The notes below the pieces were generated by a model, which saw only the letters and a program-made list of their open reading frames with translations, was not told the DNA's origin and did not search any database. DNA of 21,316 nt from an uncultured Prevotella sp. (GTDB lineage: Bacteria > Bacteroidota > Bacteroidia > Bacteroidales > Bacteroidaceae), in the NCBI GenBank assembly GCA_947303825.1, contig CAMYZK010000007.1, positions 1 through 21,316 on the forward strand, written 5' to 3'. The position numbers were made by a program, and so were the translations under genes. This document shows, piece by piece, positions 14,907 to 21,316 of this stretch (its first letter is position 1; each line of letters starts with the position of its first letter).

Positions 14907-16351
14907 TCTATTTTTCTCTTAACTATAAAGCCAACGGCCTCGCGGAAGATGGTGGAGTGCAGGAGCCACAGCGCGGCACAGTAAGCCACGGCTACCATTG
15001 CCACCTTCACTGCTATGCCTGCATACATGTTGCTGATGCCCTGTGTGGCAAGATGAGTAGCCAAGACTATTCCCACTGAGAGCAGCAGATAGGGAGCAAC
15101 ATCGCTCACCGCCTCTGTTACAGTGAGGCCAATCTTGCGGTGAGAGAAGTGGAACCATACGCCCATCCACACTATGTTGACCAGGGCAAAGCCCCTCACC
15201 ATCCATCCTATGCCGTAGGGCACGCAGAGACCCACGACAAGCAGCTGCGCCAGGCACAGCCCTATGGTGCACCACATGTAGGTGGACGAGTGGCCCCGGC
15301 TGATGAGCAGATGGGAGAACAGGTAGCTGACGGGCATCACGGCTCCGGCCAGGCACAGCACACGCAGTATGTGGGCACTGGAGAGCCACTTCTCGGTTAT
15401 CAGGATTACGATAAACTCTTCACTCACCAGAGCCAGACACAGCATCAGGGGGAAGCTGATAAACGCCGTGAAACGCAGCAGCTTGCGGAACACCTGCTTC
15501 TGCCGCTGGCGGTCGTCGTCGGTCTTTGTAAGCACAGGCTGGGCTATGCTGTAGAGCATGTTGGTGATGAGCGAGTGGCCCATGGTGTTCCACTTGTTGG
15601 CTTGGGTGAAGTCGCCCACCTCGGGGGCGGTGTAGAACTTACCCAGCAGCACCGAGAGTACGTTGGTGTTGGCCGCCGTCACAATGTTGGTCACTATCAG
15701 CTTGCTGCTAAAGCCCAGCAGCTCCCTCACAGGGCGCAGGTCGATCTTCAGCGTTGGCCGCCAGCCGGAAAACCAGAAGTTAAGCACACTGACCGACAAG
15801 GTGAACACGATGTTCTGCGTGGCCAGCCCCCAGTAGGCATAGCCCTGATAGGCCATGACAATGCCCACCACGCCGGAAAGGGCCATCGAGACCAAGGTGA
15901 TGATGCTGCTCTGGCGTACCATCATGTTTTTAAAAATGTACGCGCGAGGGGCAATGCTGAAGCTCACAAAGAGAAAACTCAGAAACGAGTAGCGGGCAAG
16001 GGCTGTGAGGCGTGGCTCACCATAGAAGCTGGCTATGAGCGGAGCCGTAAAGAAGAACAGCAGATAGAAACAGACGCTTGTAAGAATGCTCATCCAGAAT
16101 ACAGCGTTGTAGTCGCGCTGTGTAACGTCTTTCTTGCGGTTGAGCGCGGCAATGAAGCCTCCCTCCTGCATGCAGGCTGCTATGGCCGAGAAGATAGCTA
16201 GCATGCCCACCATGCCATAGTCGGCCTGTGAGAGCTTGCGGGCCAGTATGATGCCGAACACCAGTCCCAGCAGCTGCTGCACACCGTTGCTCAGTCCGCC
16301 CCATAGCAGTCCCTTGGCCGTCTTTTCCTTCAATGACTCCTGTCTGCTCAT
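14903..16351 (-). CDS. lipopolysaccharide/polysaccharide flippase (MOP superfamily, Wzx-like)
   Basis: This 482-residue integral membrane protein begins MSRQESLKEKTAKGLLWGG and continues SNGVQQLLGLVFGIILARKL, typical of the RfbX/WzxC (Polysacc_synt) group of MOP-superfamily flippases, which move lipid-linked sugar repeats across the inner membrane. About 12-14 hydrophobic helices are spread over the length, and there is a GKFYTAPEVGDFTQANKW segment in mid-protein, typical of WzxC. I chose the start at 16351: a longer frame to 16417 would read through the promoter (16377-16408) and add an unrelated hydrophobic stretch. It overlaps the acyltransferase start by 4 bp. Substrate is unknown, presumably the glycan built by the neighbouring enzymes. 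Confidence 0.92.
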   Translation of the reverse strand: MSRQESLKEKTAKGLLWGGLSNGVQQLLGLVFGIILARKLSQADYGMVGMLAIFSAIAACMQEGGFIAALNRKKDVTQRDYNAVFWMSILTSVCFYLLFFFTAPLIASFYGEPRLTALARYSFLSFLFVSFSIAPRAYIFKNMMVRQSSIITLVSMALSGVVGIVMAYQGYAYWGLATQNIVFTLSVSVLNFWFSGWRPTLKIDLRPVRELLGFSSKLIVTNIVTAANTNVLSVLLGKFYTAPEVGDFTQANKWNTMGHSLITNMLYSIAQPVLTKTDDDRQRQKQVFRKLLRFTAFISFPLMLCLALVSEEFIVILITEKWLSSAHILRVLCLAGAVMPVSYLFSHLLISRGHSSTYMWCTIGLCLAQLLVVGLCVPYGIGWMVRGFALVNIVWMGVWFHFSHRKIGLTVTEAVSDVAPYLLLSVGIVLATHLATQGISNMYAGIAVKVAMVAVAYCAALWLLHSTIFREAVGFIVKRKIE

Positions 16352-16376
16352 AGCTTCTTTGTAGAAATCAGACTGC

Positions 16377-16408
16377 AAAGGTAGCAGAAAAAGGGCGAAT
16401 GACCAAAA
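16377..16408 (-). promoter_or_regulatory. Bacteroidota-type promoter of the flippase-acyltransferase pair
   Basis: On the - strand TTTG (16408 to 16405) is followed after 20 bp by TACCTTTG (16384 to 16377), matching the Bacteroidota -33/-7 consensus and the yicC promoter in this window (same -7 octamer). Transcription should start near 16370, leaving a leader of about 20 nt before the flippase ATG at 16351. So this pair can be expressed apart from the genes upstream. The rest of the 142-bp gap (16352-16493) is A/T-rich with no clear terminator for the gene before it. Confidence 0.82.
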
Positions 16409-16493
16409 TAATATCAATTTTTCAGCAAAACATTAATGAGAATCACTGTTTTGAGTGAATTTGCAACCGTATCCCTCTTGTTTAAATATAACT

Positions 16494-17747
16494 TCACAGT
16501 CCCATCTCTGTGCAGATGTCGTCAACGACATTCTGGGCTACGGTCTTGCCGCCAGGTGGCAGCAGGTGGTTGTGGAAGAACTGCTCGCGCTGAGGCAGCA
16601 TGGGGTCGTTGCCGCCCAGCACTACGTCGTCAATGAAGTGGCGGATGTCGGCCTCGTTCTTGCCTTGGTAGTGCATGGCGTAGGCCTGGCGGCCAAACTC
16701 GCTCTGCGTGGAGAGCACAGCTGCCATATCCTTTGACACGAACATAACAGGGCGGCGCGAGTAATGGTACTCGGCAGCAAAGGAGCCGCTGTCGTGAATC
16801 ATGGCGTCGCTCTGCATGAACAGGTCGGTATAGGATCCCGTTTCCAGCTGGGTGTTGGGCAGTTGCTGCCACCGTGCATAGTAGTCGTCAGCTCGCTGTT
16901 GTCCCCATTGACTGTGCTCATAAAGCTGGGTGAGCAGTGCGGGGTGGGGCTTGAAGGCTATCTGCAGCCTGTCGGCATATTCCTGGGCCAGAGCCAGCAT
17001 GAGGTCGGCCATCCACAGGAAGTTGGCCCTGGGGGGAAATGCGGAGTTGTGGCTGATGATAGAGAAGTGGGGTGCCCAGATGATGCGCTTGCGCCGACGG
17101 CCATCGGCCATGACTCTCCAGGGATTGCTGTCTATAGGCTTCAGATAGTCGTCGGCATTGGCATATCCCACTACACGTACATTCCTACCTTTGTTGGTGG
17201 CCACATGCTGTGCCTCCTGCAGGTGCAGGGTGCTGGAATAGTAGAGCCGCCATGCCAGGTTGTGGAAATGCAGGTCGTAGGACAGCTTGCCAGTGGAGGT
17301 CCAGAAGCCGTAGGGCATGTAGCACAGCAGGCGGTCGTAGAAGCGGGTGCAGTCGTACTGGTCTATGAGCAGGTGCTCGTAGGGCTGTGTGTAGAAGAGA
17401 ATGTCGGGCTGCAGCTCCCTGCGTATGTCGATAGGTGTTCCGTTGAAGTCAACGTAGCTGATGCCCCGGGCATCGAAGAATGAGCGCAGCAGCAGCATGT
17501 CGCTCTGCCACTCTCGGCTTTTGCAGGGCGAGAGCACTATGGTGGGCTTAAACCGTGCATCGCGGGCCATGAGCTGGTAAACATGCTGGTACTTCCACAG
17601 GGCCACGTCGATAGCCATGAACACCACTCGCAAGGGCCGTTTCTCGCGTCTCAGCCTTTCTGCCAGCCTGCGGTGCTGCCGTTCAGCAGAGCGGTACTTC
17701 CATGCGTGTAGCCAGAGGTAGTTCAGTGTCTGGGAAATCTTGTTCAT
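16494..17747 (-). CDS. CDP-glycerol glycerophosphotransferase-like protein (TagB/TagF family)
   Basis: This 417-residue protein has the GT-B-like C-terminal features of the CDP-glycerol:poly(glycerophosphate) glycerophosphotransferase family: RIIWAPHFS (221-229), AFKPHPALL (264-272), and DLFMQSDAMIHDSGSFAAEY (308-327) followed by RRPVMFV. In teichoic-acid synthesis such enzymes transfer glycerol- or ribitol-phosphate from its CDP carrier; Gram-negative members transfer related phospho-substituents in capsule or O-antigen. The N-terminus is basic (RRLAERLRREKR), as expected for peripheral membrane binding. ATG 17747 has a good GAAGAAGGA ribosome binding site. It is 34 bp after the broken dehydrogenase gene, next to the cytidylyltransferase fusion that may supply its CDP donor. 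The donor itself is not established. Confidence 0.82.
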   Translation of the reverse strand: MNKISQTLNYLWLHAWKYRSAERQHRRLAERLRREKRPLRVVFMAIDVALWKYQHVYQLMARDARFKPTIVLSPCKSREWQSDMLLLRSFFDARGISYVDFNGTPIDIRRELQPDILFYTQPYEHLLIDQYDCTRFYDRLLCYMPYGFWTSTGKLSYDLHFHNLAWRLYYSSTLHLQEAQHVATNKGRNVRVVGYANADDYLKPIDSNPWRVMADGRRRKRIIWAPHFSIISHNSAFPPRANFLWMADLMLALAQEYADRLQIAFKPHPALLTQLYEHSQWGQQRADDYYARWQQLPNTQLETGSYTDLFMQSDAMIHDSGSFAAEYHYSRRPVMFVSKDMAAVLSTQSEFGRQAYAMHYQGKNEADIRHFIDDVVLGGNDPMLPQREQFFHNHLLPPGGKTVAQNVVDDICTEMGL

Positions 17748-17781
17748 TCCTTCTTCGTGATTTTCCTGCGCTACACCGTTC

Positions 17782-18792
17782 CTATCTTGTCGAGGCTTTG
17801 TCCAATCCCCACTGGCACAGACGGTCTATTACCGGCGAGGCAACTTTTTTCTCATGTGCCAACCGACTGATGACTGCCAGGCCGTAGGGAAAGTCTTCCG
17901 TGAAATACCTGCTATGGAAATCGGGTACATAGCCATTGCCAACCCTAAGCATGGGGGCTTGAATGCCTTTAAACGCCTTAATGCTACGCAACTTGGCAGC
18001 CAACGAAGCCGCATCGGTGCTTTCGTAGTAGTCGAGTACGGTGGGAATGCTTCCTTTCCTCACGGGCAAGACTGCCAGTAGCTGCTGAAACTCGTTGTCC
18101 ATGGCAATATACAGTTCGGCTGCCCGCTCTGTCCATTCCTCGTAGAAATATGGTATACGGTTGCAGACATCACCTTCTTTCCAGTCGCTCCATAGGTCGT
18201 AGAGTCTTGCAGGATGCAGCAAGGGATTGCTATTGGAAAGGCTTACCTCATAGTGGTTCGCCATCAGGTGGGTTGGTGTGTTGAACATCTGCTGCAACGT
18301 CTCACACAGTGCTTCTGCCTGCTGCGAACGCTCGACAGCCACCTGTAGACTGTCCTTGAAGCCCAACAATGAGGCGCTGTGGCCATATTCCTTGACGCGG
18401 GCAATGAACGGCACTCGCTGGAATCCGAACAGGGGGTTGGACTGTGGCAGCACCTCCATAGCATCAAAGAAGAAACCTGTGCTGCTTACCACGCTTCCCA
18501 CTGCAGTTCCAGGCTGCAAACAGTTCTTGATGCGTAAGAGCATCTCGCGTATGGAGTAGCCTGGCAGACATATTATCACTATGTCGGCATCGGCCACCAC
18601 GTCTTGTGGGTCACTGCTGATGCGGCTTAGACTAGCATTAAGCAGGTAACCGTCAGGAGTCTCTATTTACAGCTGCCGGCTCCATCTTTCCGGATGGCGT
18701 GTCAGCAGCGACACCTCAACCCCCTGTCGTGTAGCAACAAAACCCGCCACGACATGCCCCAGATTTCCTCCACCACAAATACAAATCTTCAT
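17782..18792 (-). pseudogene. octopine/nopaline dehydrogenase-family gene interrupted by one in-frame TAA
   Basis: Read from ATG 18792 the frame gives MKICICGGGNLGHVVAGFVA, the Rossmann NAD(P) motif of the NAD/NADP octopine/nopaline dehydrogenase family, then meets TAA at codon 42 (18669-18667). The same frame continues to the stop at 17782, with IVIICLPGYS, VVSSTGFFFDAM, FGFQRVPFIARVKEYGH and the SNSNPLLHP motif (about 186-194) that holds the family's active-site histidine. Full length would be 336 residues, near family size. No frameshift is seen and the rest looks undecayed, so the change is probably recent (AAA, GAA or CAA to TAA) or a sequencing error. Restarts after the stop (such as GTG near 18600) would lose the nucleotide loop. 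Intact members join an amine and a 2-oxo acid reductively. Confidence 0.85.
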
Positions 18793-18823
18793 ATCAACTG
18801 TTTAAGGTGTAGAGTTTGTTCAC

Positions 18824-20653
18824 TTAATAACTCTTAACTCCTAACTCATTAAGTCCTTCCACCAGTCGTGTGTTGTCCTCGTGGTTACGCACTGCAATGC
18901 GCATGTACTGTTTCTGAGGCATTAGTCCGGGCTTGCCGCTACAGTCACGGGTAAGAATGTTGTATTGTTTGAGCATGTGTATCACTATCTGGCTGGCAGT
19001 GTAAGGGGGCATCACCTCGCAGAGGAAGTAGTTGGCCTGTGAAGGCATGACCCGCAGGAAGGGCACCTTGCGCAACTGGGCCTCAAAGCTGTCTCGCTCT
19101 TTCACGAATTTGTGGCATGCCCGCTTATAGTCTTTCTCATGCTTGCCGAATATCTGCATGAAGAACTCGGCAAAGGAGTTAAGATTCCATATACTCACCT
19201 CTCTCTTGACGTGTGCTATAAGTTCCTTATCGGCAGAAGCCAGGATGCCCAGCCTGAGGCCAGGTACACCATAGCTCTTTGAGATGCTCTTCATGACTGC
19301 CATGTGGGGAAATGCTTCCAGCGTTTCATCGCAGAGCAATGAATTGGTGGCATAGTCGGTGCTGAAGTCCACGAAGCTCTCGTCTACAATCAGTCGGATG
19401 GCATGCTCGTCGCACCACTTGGCCAGCCGCAGTACATCCAGCTTGGGTATGAAGTTGCCAGAAGGGTTGTCGGGGTTGATGACCATCAGCTGGCAGATGT
19501 CCTTGTCAGTAAAGAAAGCCATCAGGTCATCGGCCGTATAGCGGTAGTCCTCGTTCTGTGGCACGAAGGTCACCTGCTTGTCTTTGTCATAGCGGTTGGG
19601 ATATTCCTCAAAAGTAGGACGGATGAATCCCACCTTCCCCTGCGATTCCTCCATCAGTATCTTTATCAGTTCAGCAGCACCGTTGCCAGGTACAATGTAC
19701 GGCTCGCTCACTCCGAAGCACTTGCTGGCAAGGAGCGTGTTCACTTTCATGCCCGAGGGGTATTCGGTGAGCAGGGTGTCGAAGTTGGAGCGCATCTCGT
19801 CTTTCATCCTTCGGCTGGGGAAGTAGGGGTTTACCAGGTAGCAGTAGTCGAGCATCTGTGGGAATCGCCAGAAGCCGCCATAGCGTCCGTAGTATTTGCG
19901 AATCACATCCTTCTCGTCGGCAAAGAGGGCCTCGGCAATGTCCAGGTCTTGCTTGTCGTCTATCTCATACCACTTCTCGCTTCCAATGGGTAATGCTTTC
20001 AGGTCGTGGCCGTTCAGCAGTGAAATGACTCGTAGCACGTTCTCGTAATACTCGTTCAGTCCCACTGCCTTGGTGTATGCATCGAGGAAAGGTACATACT
20101 TGGTCTGTAGGAACTCACGGCTGAACTTATAGATGTTCACCGTCTTGTAATAGGTGTTGACATCGGCATAGCTGAAAGCTTCCTTAGAGATGAAGTTCAC
20201 AATGTTGTTCTCATCGTCAAGACGCACCATGGTACCGTCCATCCACGATTCATACTTTGCCACCAGTGCCAGATTGGGTTCTGGGTTGTTTGCAATCATG
20301 GAGAGGAGATGGTCGCTGAAGATGAGGTCGCTTTCTATGAGCAGTGTGTCGTCTTGCTGCAATAGCTCCTTTGCCAGTGCCAGTGAGTAGATGTTGTTGG
20401 TACGCTCATAGTCTGGATTGTCCACATAAACTATGTTGAGGCTGTTGTCATATCGTTTTCCGATATAGTCTTTCAGCTTCTGCCCTTTATATCCCACAAC
20501 GATTACTACTCGCTGCAGCTTCAGCCCTGAGAGCTGGAGGAGCAGCCTGTCGATGAGGCGGCGGCCGTTAACTTCGACCATGCACTTTGTGTTGTCGCTG
20601 GTCAGATTGCCCAGCCTGCGGCCCATCCCTGCCGCTAAGATTATTGCTTGCAT
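18824..20653 (-). CDS. cytidylyltransferase-like / PLP aminotransferase-like fusion protein
   Basis: This 609-residue protein joins two enzymes. Residues 1-245 are a nucleotidyltransferase: AIILAAGMGRRLGNLT (3-18), NTKCMVEVNGRRLIDR (21-36), NPDYERTNNIYSLALA (79-94) and LLIESDLIF (104-112); the NIYSLALA pattern recalls LicC/PntC, which activate phosphocholine or aminoethylphosphonate with CTP. Residues 255-609 are a fold-type I PLP enzyme near HisC/CobD: VPGNGAAELI (321-330), NPDNPSG (393-399), IVDESFVDF (422-430), and the PLP lysine 459 in SISKSYGVPGLRLG. The substrate is unknown: a decarboxylase or transaminase making an amino-alcohol phosphate is the best inference. Its last codons and stop consist of GAGTTAGGAGTTAAGAGTTA-type repeat. 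It lies 13 bp after the surface protein gene and 31 bp before the dehydrogenase gene. Confidence 0.86.
   Translation of the reverse strand: MQAIILAAGMGRRLGNLTSDNTKCMVEVNGRRLIDRLLLQLSGLKLQRVVIVVGYKGQKLKDYIGKRYDNSLNIVYVDNPDYERTNNIYSLALAKELLQQDDTLLIESDLIFSDHLLSMIANNPEPNLALVAKYESWMDGTMVRLDDENNIVNFISKEAFSYADVNTYYKTVNIYKFSREFLQTKYVPFLDAYTKAVGLNEYYENVLRVISLLNGHDLKALPIGSEKWYEIDDKQDLDIAEALFADEKDVIRKYYGRYGGFWRFPQMLDYCYLVNPYFPSRRMKDEMRSNFDTLLTEYPSGMKVNTLLASKCFGVSEPYIVPGNGAAELIKILMEESQGKVGFIRPTFEEYPNRYDKDKQVTFVPQNEDYRYTADDLMAFFTDKDICQLMVINPDNPSGNFIPKLDVLRLAKWCDEHAIRLIVDESFVDFSTDYATNSLLCDETLEAFPHMAVMKSISKSYGVPGLRLGILASADKELIAHVKREVSIWNLNSFAEFFMQIFGKHEKDYKRACHKFVKERDSFEAQLRKVPFLRVMPSQANYFLCEVMPPYTASQIVIHMLKQYNILTRDCSGKPGLMPQKQYMRIAVRNHEDNTRLVEGLNELGVKSY
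18830..18850 (-). repeat. AGTTAAG-type repeat forming the 3' end of the fusion gene
   Basis: On the - strand, AATGAGTTAGGAGTTAAGAG encodes the last residues (NELGVKS) of the fusion protein. Just beyond the stop, 18807-18817 has GTGTAGAGTTT, which is also part of the 41-bp unit at 12337-12500. This links the short and long repeats of the window by sequence. Confidence 0.6.
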
Positions 20654-20666
20654 CTTCTTTTATTTA

Positions 20667-21316
20667 TCATTTAACAAACTGTATACGTGAGACGGTCTTG
20701 CCGTTTGCCATTGTGGTACGCACTATACATGGGCCTTGTGCAGGTTTGGTAATGCGCTGTCCGTTCATGTTGAAGAACTCAGTTGTTACCACGTTAGCCT
20801 TCTGAACCTCGCTAATGCCTGAAGGTATGTTGCCAATGAAATAGTCTACAACGAGCACTATACACTGCTGGTATCCTGCATTCTTGAACTTGACGATGTT
20901 GAGATTGTCCAGGTCGAAGGTTACATGGTCAGGATTGGATGCGTTGTTTACACCGAGAATGGTGGTTGTCTCGGGTGTGTAGTCCACACCGCCCACGCTT
21001 GCCCAGTAATTTGTCCGGTCGGTCTCGCTCTTGTTGGTGTAACTCCAGATGGTGATCTTCGTGGCATGACCGTTGTCGGGCAGAAAGAGCGTGTTCTCTG
21101 CTCCGTTAGATGTCTTTATGGTGGTGCGCTCGATGGTCTCGTTGTTGTATGTCAGATTAATCTTGCTGCCTGCCGAGTAGGTCTTCTCCAGATTGCCGGT
21201 AAGTACCATCGAGAAACCCTCGGCAGTGTCGCCGGCATTGCCTGTAAGCATGTTGTTTGCCGTTGTGCCTTGGTATTGCCCGACGGTCATGTTGCCCCAC
21301 GACAGGATGGCGGTCT
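20667..21316 (-). CDS. secreted/surface protein, C-terminal part (5' truncated at window edge)
   Basis: The frame is open to the right edge, so only the last 215 or so residues are seen; ATG 21290 is probably internal, because TAILSWGN before it continues the protein. The visible part is Thr/Asn/Gly-rich and beta-like (NNETIERTTIKTSNG, TKITIWSYTN, YWASVGGVDY), as in Bacteroidales surface proteins and glycan-binding modules. The end, EFFNMNGQRITKPAQGPCIV then GKTVSRIQFVK, is the NLNGQRV-type C-terminal tail found on many secreted Prevotella and Bacteroides proteins, and resembles type IX secretion sorting tails. Function is not recognised. It is transcribed in the same direction and only 13 bp before the fusion gene. 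Confidence 0.82.
   Translation of the reverse strand, partial: TAILSWGNMTVGQYQGTTANNMLTGNAGDTAEGFSMVLTGNLEKTYSAGSKINLTYNNETIERTTIKTSNGAENTLFLPDNGHATKITIWSYTNKSETDRTNYWASVGGVDYTPETTTILGVNNASNPDHVTFDLDNLNIVKFKNAGYQQCIVLVVDYFIGNIPSGISEVQKANVVTTEFFNMNGQRITKPAQGPCIVRTTMANGKTVSRIQFVK

Noticed and set aside
15140..16201. A long + strand open frame (353 codons) opposite the flippase gene
   Set aside because: It is antisense to a clear membrane protein, has no recognisable domain and its residue mix (many His, Gln, Gly, Val) is what the complement of membrane-protein codons gives.
16352..16417. Longer N-terminus for the flippase starting at 16417
   Set aside because: The extension is encoded by the promoter region (TACCTTTG at 16384-16377), and family members start near MSRQESLKEKTAKG.

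Overview
The window looks like chromosomal DNA from a Bacteroidales member, most likely Prevotella or a close relative. Three things support this: (1) two promoters with the Bacteroidota layout, TTG/TTTG, about 20 bp, then TACCTTTG, read by the family's primary sigma factor; (2) Bacteroidota-type proteins, including a DUF4924 protein, an S9B dipeptidyl peptidase, a surface protein ending in an NMNGQRI-type tail and a TGT without the usual zinc cysteines; (3) short AGTTAAG-type repeats at gene ends. The genus is an inference from style; no rRNA gene is present to confirm it.

Bases 1-9979 hold ten + strand genes with gaps of 19 bp or less and several ATGA overlaps, probably one transcription unit entering from upstream: the end of lon, tgt, an LptF/LptG permease, a DEAD-box helicase, leuB, a TPR protein, a dipeptidyl peptidase IV, a DUF4924 protein, rfbD and rlmH. 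The functions are mixed housekeeping (protein quality control, tRNA queuosine, LPS transport, RNA remodelling, leucine synthesis, peptide use, rhamnose synthesis, rRNA methylation). After a 276-bp gap with a clear promoter comes a second + strand operon, yicC-gmk-nadD (10256-12330).

From 12331 the character changes. Four 41-bp tandem repeats separate nadD from a convergent - strand cell-surface polysaccharide region. In transcription order (from the right edge to the left) this region has the end of a secreted surface protein, a cytidylyltransferase-like/PLP aminotransferase-like fusion, an octopine/nopaline dehydrogenase-family gene broken by one in-frame TAA, a CDP-glycerol glycerophosphotransferase-like protein, then behind its own promoter a Wzx-type flippase and an acyltransferase-3 protein, and, beyond a 242-bp palindromic MITE-like element, a GT-A glycosyltransferase.

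The most interesting part is 16494-20653. The fusion enzyme could make and CTP-activate an amino-alcohol phosphate, the dehydrogenase could N-carboxyalkylate an amine, and the TagB/TagF-like enzyme could transfer the phospho-substituent to a glycan exported by the flippase. That chemistry is inferred from families, not shown. Other points of interest are the nonsense codon, the palindromic element, the 41-bp repeats, the AGTTAAG-type repeats that form gene ends, and a GC-rich insert-like stretch inside the dipeptidyl peptidase.
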